Source of the DNA: Hymenobacter sp. DG25B
GTDB taxonomy: Bacteria; Bacteroidota; Bacteroidia; Cytophagales; Hymenobacteraceae
NCBI RefSeq assembly: GCF_000801315.1
Contig: NZ_CP010054.1
Coordinates: 868,001-932,000, forward strand
DNA: 64,000 bases
Direction of reading: 5' to 3'
Shown: positions 44,139 to 53,697 of the stretch, one piece after another
How positions within the stretch are numbered: position 1 is the stretch's first letter
Layout: every line of letters begins with the position of its first letter
Notes under the pieces: model-generated
Told to the model about the DNA's origin: nothing
Seen by the model: the letters and a program-made list of their open reading frames with translations, nothing else
Database searches by the model: none
Position numbers and translations under genes: made by a program

Positions 44139-44445
44139 AAAGTTCTATGTAAGGCTGTTAATAGGGCTGATGGGTGCAGGTGAAGGTTGAAATCTAACCA
44201 TTTTTTTAATCCGCAATCATCAAGCCATAATAAGCTGCGTGGGCCTGCGCTATGCTTACCTGGCGGAGGGTAGGGCAGAGAATAAAGGTGGGCTTTGTAA
44301 GGAATGGAGCAGGAACAGAGGAAAGCCCTGGTGCTGCCCCGTCCCTTAACGGGCTAAAAATGAAGGAGGGAGCCTCCGCAGGTACACCCGCAGAAGCTCC
44401 CTCCGGAGCAGTAGTCTTACGTGACAGATTAACTCAAAAAGCCGC
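44139..44445. other. 307-bp intergenic region between two hydrolase paralogs
   Basis: No gene seen. The left half is AT-rich. The right half holds an inverted repeat (GGAGGGAGC / GCTCCCTCC, 44365-44404) that can serve as the terminator of the minus-strand hydrolase ending at 44446. Confidence 0.5.
44365..44404 (-). terminator. Possible terminator of the second hydrolase gene
   Basis: 9-bp stem with a long 22-nt loop; the T-rich stretch on the minus strand is modest (TTCATTTTTA). Confidence 0.4.
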
Positions 44446-45897
44446 TTAACGCTTGGTGTGCTCCGTCACCCAGTCGCCGATAATTTTTAGGGCAGTGGGC
44501 GAGAAGGTTTCTTCCAGCTGTGCGTATTCTCCCACGCCGCCGGTGTTGGCGGTCTGGAATAAATGATTCAGGCCCGGCAGCTCTTTCACGGTTACGTCGC
44601 GGTTGGGCACGGCCTTCAGGGTTTTCTCAATGGCCGGCAAATTCACGCACGAGGCTACCTGCAGGTCTTTGCTGCCGCCCAGGGCCAGCACCGGGCAGCG
44701 CACGGCCTTCAGGGTTTTCTGCGGGTTGTCGTTCAGCAGATAGCGGTAGGCCGGCGTGACCATGAGGGCGGCCTGGCCCTGGGCTACGGCTTTAATCTGA
44801 GCCGCCTGCTCGGGAGGCAGGTCAATGGGGGGGATGAGGGCGGCCACCAGCTGGGCCTGGGCAGCATTGTTATCGGCGATGCGCTGCACAATGCCGAGCA
44901 GGTTGCGCTGGCGCTGTTCTACCCCGGCCAGAATTTTAGGGTTGGTAGTCTTGAGGCGGGCCTGATCCAGGGCCTGACGAGTAATTAAATCGGGGCCGGG
45001 CACGCCGGGCGTGGCCAGCAGCACCAGAAAGGCCGGGCCTTGGGGCTGGCCGGCGGCAGCAATAGCGGCCGTGCCGCCCTCGCTGTGCCCAATCAGGCCC
45101 AGCTGCTTGCCATTGATTTCACGGCGGGTGCGCAGAAAAGCCAGCGCCGCCTGGGCGTCGGTGGTGTAGTCGCCGGCCGTGGCGGTTTTGGCGTTGCCGG
45201 TAGACTGGCCCACGCCCCGGTCATCGAAGCGCAGCACGGCAATGCCGCGGCGGGTCAGATAATCGGCTATTACCCGGAAAGGGCGGTGGCCGAAAACAGA
45301 TTCGTCGCGGTCCTGGGCGCCGGAGCCGGAGAGCAGCACCACCGCCGGGAAGGGTCCCGCACCAGGCGGCACCGTGAGCGTGCCACCCAGCGTAACGCCG
45401 CCCGCCCGGTTCGTGAATTTGACTTCTTCCTCACGGTAGGGGAAGGGCGCTACCGGCTCCTGAGGGCGGTTTTGTTTGGCGCCGGGCCGCCCGGAAGTAG
45501 CCGGGGCCGCCGCGGCCGGTGGCGCGCCTACCGAGCTACGCACCAAGGTAAGGGGCAAGCGGGCATTATTCTGGCGCCAGAAGCCCTGCATCTGACGGCC
45601 ATCGGCGCTGAGCCGGCCGGCATAGCGGGCTTTTATGGTATTGATGGCCAGTAGCACACTATCACCGCGCACGAGTACCTGGTCTACCAGAATGCCGCTT
45701 GCGCCCTGGCTGGGCACGTCCAGCGTGGCGGTGCGGCGGCCGTTGGCATCCTGCATGGCAATGAGCAGGGGCAGGGCGCCGCCATTAGGCAGCTTCAGGG
45801 TGCCGGCCCATTGGCCGGCCAGCCCGGGCGTACGCTGCCCGAAAGCCACCGAAAAGGAAATTAATAGAAGCAGGCAGGCAAAGAAGGTAGAACGCAT
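44446..45897 (-). CDS. Secreted alpha/beta hydrolase
   Basis: 483 residues from Met at 45897 (MRSTFFACLLLLISFSVAFGQ signal peptide); the open frame extends 41 codons further, but that part lacks any conserved feature. Same architecture as the neighbour at 42666: beta domain (GQWAGTLKLPNGG), a proline-rich linker, then the hydrolase core with LLSGSGAQDRDES, RFDDRGVGQSTG, the nucleophile elbow IGHSEGG, the GGSKDLQV Asp region and the LNHLF His. Likely esterase or acyl-hydrolase of the envelope. The two are probably a tandem duplication. Confidence 0.85.
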   Translation of the reverse strand: MRSTFFACLLLLISFSVAFGQRTPGLAGQWAGTLKLPNGGALPLLIAMQDANGRRTATLDVPSQGASGILVDQVLVRGDSVLLAINTIKARYAGRLSADGRQMQGFWRQNNARLPLTLVRSSVGAPPAAAAPATSGRPGAKQNRPQEPVAPFPYREEEVKFTNRAGGVTLGGTLTVPPGAGPFPAVVLLSGSGAQDRDESVFGHRPFRVIADYLTRRGIAVLRFDDRGVGQSTGNAKTATAGDYTTDAQAALAFLRTRREINGKQLGLIGHSEGGTAAIAAAGQPQGPAFLVLLATPGVPGPDLITRQALDQARLKTTNPKILAGVEQRQRNLLGIVQRIADNNAAQAQLVAALIPPIDLPPEQAAQIKAVAQGQAALMVTPAYRYLLNDNPQKTLKAVRCPVLALGGSKDLQVASCVNLPAIEKTLKAVPNRDVTVKELPGLNHLFQTANTGGVGEYAQLEETFSPTALKIIGDWVTEHTKR

Positions 45898-46078
45898 AGG
45901 CTGGTACAGCACAAGATGAGTGCCGAAAATTACGGTGTGCTGGTACAACGTTGGGTAAGGAGGCTCTGTTCCGAACGGGAAAATAGAAAGAAGGGTAGCC
46001 AGGATTGCAGATGGCAACAAGATTCCTCACGGCGAGTGTAGTCGAGACATGTTGCGTGGTGGCGTTGCCATAATAACC

Positions 46079-46249
46079 GTCATGCTGAGCGCAGTCGAAG
46101 CATCTCGCGTGCTGATGTTGTTGGGGAAAAGCCTGTCATGTCGAGCATGTGGCGCATCAAGCCAGGATCGAAGCATCTCGCGTGCTGAGTTTGTGGTGCT
46201 ATTGATTTTACCACACTAGCGAGATGCTTCGACTCCGCTCAGCATGACG
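46079..46249. repeat. Palindromic intergenic repeat, family 1, composite copy D
   Basis: The outer arms (CGTCATGCTGAGCGCAGTCG and its near-complement ending CTCAGCATGACG) enclose a second, diverged left arm (TGTCATGTCGAGCATGTGGC to GCATCTCGCGTGCTGA, 46134-46188). A further degraded arm fragment lies at 46020-46050. It therefore looks like a nested or recombined element. It occupies the gap between a hydrolase and the SGNH gene. Confidence 0.85.
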
Positions 46250-46324
46250 TTCCTTTTTCAACCTAACGACCATTACCAGACAACTTCATAGCTTGCTGCT
46301 TCCTGTAAGCTGATAATTCTTGCT

Positions 46325-47026
46325 ATGCGTCCATCTATCCTTCGTTTCCTGAGTGCAGGGCTGGTTTTTATCCTGCTAAGCAGCCTCACGGGTTTTGCCC
46401 AGACTTCCCAGGTGCCGGCTATTGATCCGGCCCAATGGGCGGAGGAACTGCGCGCCTTTGCCCGGCAGGACAGCCTCACGCCGCCTCCCCGCAAGCCCAT
46501 TCTGTTCTATGGCAGCTCGTCTATCAGGAAGTGGGAAACGCTGCCGCAAGACTTCCCCGGCCGGCCCGTGCTCAACCGCGGCTTCGGAGGCTCCCGCTTT
46601 CCCGATGCTATTTACTTTTTCGAGAAGCTGGTGGTGCCCTACCAGCCGCGACAGGTACTGCTTTATGAGGGCGACAACGATATTAACGCCGGGGCTACGC
46701 CGCAGGAAGTGTATGCATCGTTTCTGGCGTTTGAGAAGCTGATGCGCCAGAACAAAAAGCTGCGCCGCGTGCCCGTCGTGTTCCTGTCCATCAAACCCAG
46801 CCCCTCGCGCTGGGCGCTTTATCCCAGGATGCAGGAGGCCAACGCCCTCATCCGCCAGTACATTGAGCAACATCCCAAACGGCTTACATACGTGGATGTG
46901 AGCACGCCTATGCTGGGCCCAAACGGCAAGCCCCGCCCGGATCTTTATGTGTCAGACAGCCTGCACATGACCCGCGCCGGGTATGAGATTTGGACGCGCG
47001 TGGTAGCGCCGTATTTGAAGAAGTAG
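46325..47026 (+). CDS. Secreted SGNH/GDSL-family hydrolase
   Basis: 233 residues. Signal peptide ending GFAQ (about 26). Block I is ILFYGSSSIRKWETLPQDF (nucleophile Ser in GSSS), block II GGSRFPDAIYF, block III YEGDNDINAG, and block V SDSLHMTRAGY with the Asp-x-x-His pair. Matches the SGNH lipase/acetylhydrolase group common in Bacteroidota. Probably removes acetyl or acyl groups from polysaccharide or lipid outside the cytoplasm. Confidence 0.9.
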   Translation: MRPSILRFLSAGLVFILLSSLTGFAQTSQVPAIDPAQWAEELRAFARQDSLTPPPRKPILFYGSSSIRKWETLPQDFPGRPVLNRGFGGSRFPDAIYFFEKLVVPYQPRQVLLYEGDNDINAGATPQEVYASFLAFEKLMRQNKKLRRVPVVFLSIKPSPSRWALYPRMQEANALIRQYIEQHPKRLTYVDVSTPMLGPNGKPRPDLYVSDSLHMTRAGYEIWTRVVAPYLKK

Positions 47027-47049
47027 ATTTATCAGACCACAAGCGCCAG

Positions 47050-48264
47050 CTACGCAATGCGCGCGGCCAGGCTTTCAAAAAACGGCATCCGGCGCTTTTG
47101 GGCAAACCGGCTGATGTGCTGCCGAATCTTGGCAACTGCCGACGGGTCGGGTGGGCCGGCTACGGCAAAATGTAGGCTCGCCAGCCAGCAATGCACCTGA
47201 TAGTAGTCGCGCAGCCAGGCGTGGGTAGTCAGCACGGCGCCCAGCGGTGCCGAATCCCAGGTGGTGGCGGTGCCGGTACGCAGGGCAGCTACTGCCTGAA
47301 AAGCCCGCATCAACTCATTAAAAACGTTGTGTTCGTAATGCCGCAAGGTGGGGTAAGCTTCCAGCGTAAGCTCTATCCAGGCAACTAGCGGCTCAAACTG
47401 ATTGGTGAGAAAGAAGGCCTCCGCCACCAAGAAGTAATATCCGGCCGGAAAGTAATTGTAAAAGGGAGGTAAGCTGCCAGCATCCGTGGGGAGAATGGGA
47501 ATTTGAGCCGCCTCATCCAGTAGTTGCGCCCACAGCGCGGCCGGTAGCGGCTGCGCGGGTGCCTTATACCACGTGGCGGCAATTGTGGCAAAGGCCCGAC
47601 GGCCGCGCGGGAAAGGGTGCGTATCGGGCGGAACGGACAGAGCCAGCAAATGCTGCAAACGGGCCTGCCAGGCGGGTTCATCTTCGGCCAGAAACTCGCC
47701 CAGGAACAGCACGCTGTGGCCATAGAGCTGGGCTTCGGGCGTTTTCTTATGGCGTAAATACTCCCGCACTACCTGCCCATATGCGCCGTTGAGGTATGCC
47801 AGGTCCACGTAGCTTTCCACGAAATATTCCTGCCCGGCGGGGTGGGCCGCTAAGCGCAGGGCCAACGCATTGGCCGTGAAATCATCGGTGCGGGTAATCT
47901 GGCCCAAGAAGTAACCCATCAGGAGCCGCTCGGCATGTTGCAGCCGGGGAAAGGCCAGCAGCTCGGGAATGTCCGGAATAGCATCGGCGGTGGTAAAAGT
48001 GCCCGCTACGAAAGCCTCAAAATCTGCGAAGCCGGCATAACGGGCCAGGGCATCCAGGGTGTGTAGGTGGTAGCCGCCGGTTTTCTTCACCAGCCCAAAA
48101 AACCGGCGCAGCGTGTTGGCACTTAGGCGGCCGTCCTGAGGTTGGGCCTGGGCAATGGAGGCTTCCAGGGCCTCGCAGTGGCTGGGGTAACGGATGGGCT
48201 GGCCAAAGCGGGTAGCTACTGCCGCGCAAAGAGCGGCTTGCTGCGTAGCAGATATAACGGGCAT
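47050..48264 (-). CDS. Hypothetical protein with putative N-terminal DNA-binding-like module
   Basis: 404 residues from Met at 48264 (MPVISATQQAALC); the in-frame start 20 codons earlier overlaps an A/T hairpin. Residues about 48-85 (DGRLSANTLRRFFGLVKKTGGYHLHTLDALARYAGFADFEAF, cited in pieces: LSANTLRRFFGL, TLDALARYAGF) are a helix-turn-helix-like module often seen at the start of Bacteroidota proteins. The rest is all helical, TPR-like, without signal or membrane segments. Regulator with a ligand or partner-binding helical domain is a guess. Confidence 0.68.
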   Translation of the reverse strand: MPVISATQQAALCAAVATRFGQPIRYPSHCEALEASIAQAQPQDGRLSANTLRRFFGLVKKTGGYHLHTLDALARYAGFADFEAFVAGTFTTADAIPDIPELLAFPRLQHAERLLMGYFLGQITRTDDFTANALALRLAAHPAGQEYFVESYVDLAYLNGAYGQVVREYLRHKKTPEAQLYGHSVLFLGEFLAEDEPAWQARLQHLLALSVPPDTHPFPRGRRAFATIAATWYKAPAQPLPAALWAQLLDEAAQIPILPTDAGSLPPFYNYFPAGYYFLVAEAFFLTNQFEPLVAWIELTLEAYPTLRHYEHNVFNELMRAFQAVAALRTGTATTWDSAPLGAVLTTHAWLRDYYQVHCWLASLHFAVAGPPDPSAVAKIRQHISRFAQKRRMPFFESLAARIA

Positions 48265-48663
48265 AGATAGAACACTAAACAGTAACGAAGGGCCAAAAAA
48301 AGAAATTTTTGGCCTTTGTACCACGCATGGGAAGACTGCACTTTTGTATAGTGCTATCAGACAGCTTATTCAGTTACCCGGGCTACGAAAGAATACTAAG
48401 CTTATTGACTTGATTATTACTATAGTATCATTACACCTATGCAAATAAAAAGGGGCCGCGGCAGCGGCCCTTTTTTTATTGTGTTTCCGGCCGGGTTATG
48501 GAGCTGCCGAGGCTCTATCCAAGGGGTTTAAAAAAAGGGCTATATCCTCTGATTAGGGCTGATTCGGCTTGCTGCCTTGCGGCAGATGAGGTGCAACATC
48601 ATCCTCTAGGCTGGTCACGAGTTACGCTACACTAAATTAGCGCCAGTAGGGGTCAAACGCCTG
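48265..48663. other. 399-bp AT-rich intergenic region with two hairpins
   Basis: No protein gene supported. It contains GGCCAAAAA / TTTTTGGCC (48291-48314) and, at 48453-48477, a GC stem (GGGCCGC / GCGGCCC) followed by T7, a strong plus-strand terminator without a plus-strand gene in front of it. A small RNA could end there. Confidence 0.5.
48451..48477 (+). terminator. Orphan Rho-independent terminator
   Basis: GGGCCGC / GCGGCCC stem, 4-nt loop, T7. No coding gene upstream on this strand within 1.4 kb. Confidence 0.7.
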
Positions 48664-48966
48664 TTATAGTGCGCTTTTAATTTTTGTCTGTTCGATTTCC
48701 GGTATATTTTCCCAGATTAAGGAGTTACTCAATTTTAAATCTACATTCAGACTTGTTTTTACAATTTCTTTAATATGCATAAACCAATCTGAGATAGTCC
48801 ATTCTCTTAACGGCGTGGATCTAAATCCTTTTTGGCTGTTATCCCAATAAACACCTGCTGCTTCACGATAAACATATTGATACATAGGCTTTCCTGGGCC
48901 AGCTAAAATTAATAGTAGCTCATTATTGCTGTTGAGAATAACCCTATTAATAGTTTCAGTCTTCAT
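48664..48966 (-). CDS. Small hypothetical protein
   Basis: 100 residues from Met at 48966 (MKTETINRVILNSNNELLLIL); the frame extends 14 codons upstream. Cytoplasmic, with YQYVYREAAGVYWDNSQKGF and REWTISDWFMHIKEIVK; no known domain recognised. Codon use is much more AT-rich than in flanking genes, so recent acquisition is likely. It may be a small immunity or antitoxin-type protein, but nothing in the sequence proves this. A 147-bp inverted-repeat element lies just upstream. Confidence 0.6.
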   Translation of the reverse strand: MKTETINRVILNSNNELLLILAGPGKPMYQYVYREAAGVYWDNSQKGFRSTPLREWTISDWFMHIKEIVKTSLNVDLKLSNSLIWENIPEIEQTKIKSAL

Positions 48967-49020
48967 TTTCGATTCTAATATCAAGTAATTGTTTTGTTGT
49001 CGGTCCAATAAAGTACAGGT

Positions 49021-49167
49021 GCAGTCGCTCGGCTGTGCCGAGTGAGCTATAAGTCAGAGCGGCTCTGCCGCGAGCGTCCCGCGCCATGTGGGGCAGCGCC
49101 TCGGCCGGATTCGCAGCCTAGCTGCTCAAGCGCATGCATTAGTCACTCGGCACAGCCGAGCGACTGC
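49021..49167. repeat. 147-bp element with perfect 25-bp terminal inverted repeats
   Basis: The ends are GCAGTCGCTCGGCTGTGCCG-AGTGA and its exact complement. The interior has another GC-rich hairpin (GAGCGGCTCTGCCGCGAGCG) and no reading frame. Much more GC-rich than the surrounding patch. MITE-like by form; no target-site duplication was clear. Confidence 0.85.
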
Positions 49168-49204
49168 GGGGGGGCTCACCATTGCTTGGTGAGGTAATTA
49201 CTAC

Positions 49205-49633
49205 TTAGCCTTTATTCACGTGTTTTATAATAGCAGGCAAGTTTTCGATGGGTGAAAACCAGCCATTAAGCTCATTGAATCTTAATCCATACACGCCTTG
49301 CGAAGCGAGAGCCAGAAGGTAGTCAATGGCTCTTTGCGTATCCGTGGATATAACCATAACGTTGCCACTTTCATCGACAAACCCGCCGTCTTTAATAGTT
49401 CTCCCATACTCCTGCGCTCTTTGCCTATCAGTAAATAAGAATACCCAAGGCTTGTTATCAACCATTCCCACGGCCGGTTTTCTGTCTTCAATATTTGCCG
49501 TTTGTTGCGTTATAAAATGCCATTGAGGCAAATTGAGGGCAGCTTTCCACAAAGCGGAGAGGTCTTCATTTCTTCCAGAGCTTTTTGCTTTTTCCAAGAG
49601 AAGGTCAATATCGTTGTGGGCAGACGAGTTCAT
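49205..49633 (-). CDS. Small hypothetical protein, possibly SseB-like
   Basis: 142 residues: LLLEKAKSSGRNEDLSALWKAALNLPQWHFI, VGMVDNKPWVFLFTDRQRAQEYGR and FNELNGWFSPIENLPAII. The DNKPWVFLFTDRQRA pattern resembles SseB/type III enhancer-like domains used as free-standing cytoplasmic proteins, a tentative link. AT-rich codon use. In the same orientation as its two neighbours, but each is separated by over 100 bp. Immunity to a contact toxin is possible but unsupported. Confidence 0.6.
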   Translation of the reverse strand: MNSSAHNDIDLLLEKAKSSGRNEDLSALWKAALNLPQWHFITQQTANIEDRKPAVGMVDNKPWVFLFTDRQRAQEYGRTIKDGGFVDESGNVMVISTDTQRAIDYLLALASQGVYGLRFNELNGWFSPIENLPAIIKHVNKG

Positions 49634-49759
49634 AAGTCCTTTTTAGATTACCGTTGAAGCACTTTCTGCGGTTGAAATACTTTTATGTAGTGCATTTAGT
49701 TGTCTGCGCTTCGTTGCGTTATGATTCTCGCGCTACATGAACGTAGCCGTTCGTTGTTA

Positions 49760-50329
49760 TTATTTGTCCACTATATAACTCAGTTCTGTTACTCCGCAAG
49801 TGAATTGTTGGGTGGTCAATAGCTTAAGTTTTATTTTGTCCTGGACGTTGGTAAACAAGGGAATGCCCTGGCCCAGAATTACGGGATTCACAAACAGCCA
49901 GAAGCCGTCAATTAAATTCTGTTGCATCAGGGAGTGGGTGGCTGTTGGGCTGCCAAACAGCAGAATGTCTGTATCCCCCTGCTGTTTTATTTCCTGTAGG
50001 CTCTCCGCGAGGTTACCATTAATAATGATGGTGTTCGATAAATCCGCGCCTTGCATGGAGTTGGATACAACCACCTTGTGCACGTGGTTATACCACGTTG
50101 AGTGGTCAATGTCGTGCTGGCTGGCATCGGGCTCGTTTCCCTGCTTTGGCCAGTAACTCTCCATCATCTGATAGGTTGCCCGGCCATAGGCTGCCGTGTC
50201 GGTTTTGCTTATCCGCTTATCGATATGAGCGAAGATTTCTTCATTCACGGTAATCCAATTCATTTCTCCGTTCGGCCCTGATACAAAACCGTCCAGGGAG
50301 ATGTGCATAAATGAAATTAGTTTTCTCAT
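49760..50329 (-). CDS. Dihydrofolate reductase family protein (RibD C-terminal domain)
   Basis: 189 residues. It starts MRKLISFMHISLDGFVSGPNGEMNW, then DTAAYGRATYQMMESYW, VVSNSM, ILLFGSPTATHSLMQQNLIDGFWLFVNPVILGQGIPLF: the RibD-C/YyaP group of NADPH-dependent reductases. Not a housekeeping FolA (too diverged). Physiological substrate unknown; such genes often travel with accessory DNA. Codon use is more AT-rich than the core genes around it. Confidence 0.85.
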   Translation of the reverse strand: MRKLISFMHISLDGFVSGPNGEMNWITVNEEIFAHIDKRISKTDTAAYGRATYQMMESYWPKQGNEPDASQHDIDHSTWYNHVHKVVVSNSMQGADLSNTIIINGNLAESLQEIKQQGDTDILLFGSPTATHSLMQQNLIDGFWLFVNPVILGQGIPLFTNVQDKIKLKLLTTQQFTCGVTELSYIVDK

Positions 50330-50614
50330 GTGCTTGTAAGAGGTGTAGTTGTCTGTGCGTGGTGACGGTCTTTTTTACAAGGATTGATACTATGTGGTAG
50401 TACCACTAGTGCCCAGTGCAGTACCAGCGCATGCCTACGCAAGGTAGTAGCGTTTCTCAAACCAACAGTAGCCAAATAATCACCCCGCGGCGGACTATGC
50501 AGGTAGTGGTGAGAAGATTGCCACTACCAATCCAACCGCCCCCGCCGTACCTTCGCCTGACCAAACCGCAGAGGCCGGAAACCAAACCCAGCCCTGCGGC
50601 TGTTTACCCGTTCT

Positions 50615-53452
50615 ATGGCCGACAATTCCGCTCTGCAAATGGCCGCTCCGGCAGCCGACCCCATTGACCAGCTCGACCCACGCGAGTTTATCCTGATAAA
50701 AAATGCCCGGGTTCATAATCTCAAGAACCTGAGCGTGGCGCTGCCGCGCAATAAATTCATTGTGGTTACGGGCCTCTCGGGCTCGGGCAAGTCCTCGCTG
50801 GCGTTTGATACCTTATATGCCGAGGGCCAGCGTATGTACGTGGAAAGCCTCTCGTCCTACGCCCGCCAGTTCCTGGGCCGCATGGATAAGCCCGATGTAG
50901 ACTACATCCGGGGCATTTCGCCGGCCATTGCCATCGAGCAGAAGGTCAGCATCAAGAACAACCGCTCCACGGTAGGCACCAGCACCGAGATTTACGACTA
51001 CCTCAAGCTACTCTTCGCCCGCGTAGGCCGCACGTTCTCGCCCATCAGCGGGGAGCAGGTGCGCAAGGATAACGTGGCCGATGTGGTGGATTACCTGTTC
51101 CGCCTGCCCGGCGGCACCCGCATTATGGTGCTGGCGCCTCTGATGCCCTCGGAAGCGGGCCGGCCCATGAGCAAGGAGCTGGATTTGCTGCTGCAGAAAG
51201 GCTACAGCCGCGTAGTCGTAAACGGCGAAACATCCTTCATTGAAGAGCTGATTGCCGAAGGCCAGCCCGAGGTGAAAGGCGACGTGTTCATCATGATTGA
51301 CCGCGCCGTGATTCAGCCCGGCGACGAAGACTTGATGTTCCGCCTCTCTGACTCGGTACAAACCGCTTTCTTCGAGGGCCACGGCACCTGTATCATTAAG
51401 CTCGACGACGAAACCCGCACCTTCTCCGACCGGTTTGAGCTGGACGGCGAAGTGTTCGAGGAGCCCAGCGTCAACTTCTTTTCCTTCAACAATCCCTACG
51501 GCGCCTGCCAGACCTGCGAAGGCTTCGGCTCGGTGCTGGGTATTGATGAAGACCTGGTGATTCCCGACAAAAGCCTGACGGTGTATGAAGGCGCCATTGC
51601 CCCCTGGCGCACCGACAAGCAGAGCGAGTGGCTGAAGCCCCTGCTCAAAAACGGTATCCGCTTCGATTTCCCCATTCACCGGCCCTACAATGAGCTGAGT
51701 GAGGCTGAACGCCAGCTGCTCTGGAAGGGCAATAAGTACTTCGACGGCCTCGACGACTACTTTAAGTGGGTTTCCACCCAAACGCACAAAATCCAATACC
51801 GCGTGCTGCAAAGCCGCTACCGGGGCCGCACCACCTGCCCCGACTGTCGCGGCACGCGCCTGCGTAAAGACGCCCAGTACGTGAAAATCAGCGGCCAAAG
51901 CATTACTGATCTGGTGCTGCTGCCGGTGAGCAAGGCCCTGGAGTTCTTCCAGAACATGAATCTGGACGAGCACGACGCCAAGGTGGCCGAGCGTCTGGTA
52001 ACGGAAGTAACCAACCGCCTGGAGTACCTCAACCGCGTGGGCCTGGGCTACCTCACCCTGAACCGCCTGAGCAGCACGCTTTCCGGCGGCGAAAGCCAGC
52101 GTATTTCGCTGGCAACCTCGCTGGGCTCGGCGCTGGTAGGCTCCATGTATATCCTCGATGAGCCCAGCATTGGCCTGCACCCCAAGGATGCCGAGCAGCT
52201 GATTGGCGTGCTGCGCTCCTTGCAAAAGCTGGGCAACACGGTTATTGTGGTAGAGCACGAGGAGAAAATCATGGAAGAGGCCGACCAGATCATCGACATC
52301 GGCCCCGAAGCCGGCAGCGGTGGCGGCCACCTCATGTTCCAGGGTACCTACCAAGAGATTCTGAAGGACACCGCTACCTACACCGGCCAGTACCTGAGCG
52401 GGAAAATGGAAGTGGCCGTGCCCAAAACCCGCCGCCCCTGGCGCAATGCCCTGGAACTGACCGGCGCCCGCGAAAACAATCTGAAGAACGTCTCCGTCAA
52501 GTTTCCGCTGAACGTTATGACGGTAGTAACGGGCGTATCCGGCTCGGGCAAGTCAACGCTCATTCGCCGCATTCTGGCACCCGCGCTCATGAAGCAGCTG
52601 GGCGGCGGCGCCGGCGAGGCTACCGGCAAGTTCGACCGCCTCATGGGCGTGAGCGGGCAGGTAACGCACGTGGAGTTTGTGGACCAGAACCCCATCGGCA
52701 AAAGCAGCCGCTCCAACCCGGTGACGTACGTAAAGGCCTACGACGCTATCCGCAGCCTGTTCGCGGATCAGCAGCTGGCCAAGGCCCGCGGCTTCAAACC
52801 GTCGCACTTCTCCTTCAACATTGATGGCGGCCGCTGTGAGGTTTGCCAGGGCGAAGGCCAGGTGAAGATTGAAATGCAGTTCATGGCCGATATCTACCTG
52901 ACCTGCGAAGCCTGTGAGGGCCGCAAGTTCAAGCAGGATGTATTGGACGTGAAATACCAGGACAAGAGCATCAACGAGGTGCTGGAAATGACCATTGAGG
53001 ACAGCATTGAGTTCTTCAAAAACCAGTTGAAGATTGTGGAGCGCCTCCGGCCGCTCGATGATGTGGGCCTGGGCTATATCCGCCTGGGGCAGTCGGCCAA
53101 CACGCTTTCCGGCGGCGAGGCCCAGCGCGTGAAGCTGGCTTCCTTCCTGACCAAAGGCGCCACACTGCAGCAGGATAAGATTCTGTTCATTTTTGATGAG
53201 CCCAGCACCGGCCTGCACTTCCACGACATCAACAAGCTGATGACGGCCCTGAATGCGCTGGTAGAGCAAGGCAACTCGGTACTCATCATCGAGCACAACA
53301 TGGACATCATCAAGTGCGCCGACTGGATTATCGACCTCGGCCCCGAAGGCGGCATCAACGGTGGCCACCTGCTGTTTGAAGGTACGCCGGAGGAGATGGT
53401 GAAAATTAAGGATAGCAACCACACGGCGCGGTTCCTGGCCGAGAAGCTGTAG
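50615..53452 (+). CDS. uvrA: Excinuclease ABC subunit A
   Basis: 945 residues, normal for UvrA. Two ABC ATPase halves: Walker [10 protein letters not shown] near 54-62 and GVSGSGKST near 641-649; signature LSGGESQR near 493 and LSGGEAQR near 831. Zn modules: CQTCEGFGS near 297, CPDCRGTR near 409 and CEVCQGEGQ with CEACEGRKF near 749-775. It recognises bulky DNA lesions and loads UvrB. TACCTTCG, a near-consensus -7 box, lies 60 bp before the ATG. Single gene with a terminator. Confidence 0.97.
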   Translation: MADNSALQMAAPAADPIDQLDPREFILIKNARVHNLKNLSVALPRNKFIVVTGLSGSGKSSLAFDTLYAEGQRMYVESLSSYARQFLGRMDKPDVDYIRGISPAIAIEQKVSIKNNRSTVGTSTEIYDYLKLLFARVGRTFSPISGEQVRKDNVADVVDYLFRLPGGTRIMVLAPLMPSEAGRPMSKELDLLLQKGYSRVVVNGETSFIEELIAEGQPEVKGDVFIMIDRAVIQPGDEDLMFRLSDSVQTAFFEGHGTCIIKLDDETRTFSDRFELDGEVFEEPSVNFFSFNNPYGACQTCEGFGSVLGIDEDLVIPDKSLTVYEGAIAPWRTDKQSEWLKPLLKNGIRFDFPIHRPYNELSEAERQLLWKGNKYFDGLDDYFKWVSTQTHKIQYRVLQSRYRGRTTCPDCRGTRLRKDAQYVKISGQSITDLVLLPVSKALEFFQNMNLDEHDAKVAERLVTEVTNRLEYLNRVGLGYLTLNRLSSTLSGGESQRISLATSLGSALVGSMYILDEPSIGLHPKDAEQLIGVLRSLQKLGNTVIVVEHEEKIMEEADQIIDIGPEAGSGGGHLMFQGTYQEILKDTATYTGQYLSGKMEVAVPKTRRPWRNALELTGARENNLKNVSVKFPLNVMTVVTGVSGSGKSTLIRRILAPALMKQLGGGAGEATGKFDRLMGVSGQVTHVEFVDQNPIGKSSRSNPVTYVKAYDAIRSLFADQQLAKARGFKPSHFSFNIDGGRCEVCQGEGQVKIEMQFMADIYLTCEACEGRKFKQDVLDVKYQDKSINEVLEMTIEDSIEFFKNQLKIVERLRPLDDVGLGYIRLGQSANTLSGGEAQRVKLASFLTKGATLQQDKILFIFDEPSTGLHFHDINKLMTALNALVEQGNSVLIIEHNMDIIKCADWIIDLGPEGGINGGHLLFEGTPEEMVKIKDSNHTARFLAEKL

Positions 53453-53480
53453 CAACAGCTTCTGGCAGCCTGTCTGGTAC

Positions 53481-53510
53481 AAAGGGCACCCGCATGGGTG
53501 CCCTTTCTTT
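53481..53510 (+). terminator. Terminator after uvrA
   Basis: AAAGGGCACCC / GGGTGCCCTTT stem, 4-nt loop, then CTTT. Confidence 0.85.
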
Positions 53511-53697
53511 GTGCTTAAGGTGAGTAAAACGGTTTGTCGGCACATGACCCGCCCTCTGCCAAAATGATGCTGGTCAAATTGGACTGGAGCCGGTAAATTC
53601 AGTAATTTAAATAGACAGCTCTGGTTGCAGCTTGCCCACCGAGCCCACCACAGCCGAGGCCCGCTGGTATTTCCCATCCACTTATTATCACCGCTGT

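Noticed and set aside
48194..48448. An 84-codon plus-strand frame ending before the orphan terminator
   Set aside because: First third is antisense to the neighbouring gene and the remainder has no protein-like pattern; a small RNA explains the terminator better.
49640..49760. Possible integron attC-like site between small genes
   Set aside because: Some TAACAA and CTAAATGC similarity, but the paired core sites (RYYYAAC and GTTRRRY) are not both present and no integrase gene is seen.
51008..52354. A 448-codon minus-strand frame across uvrA
   Set aside because: Antisense to a gene whose motifs are unmistakable.
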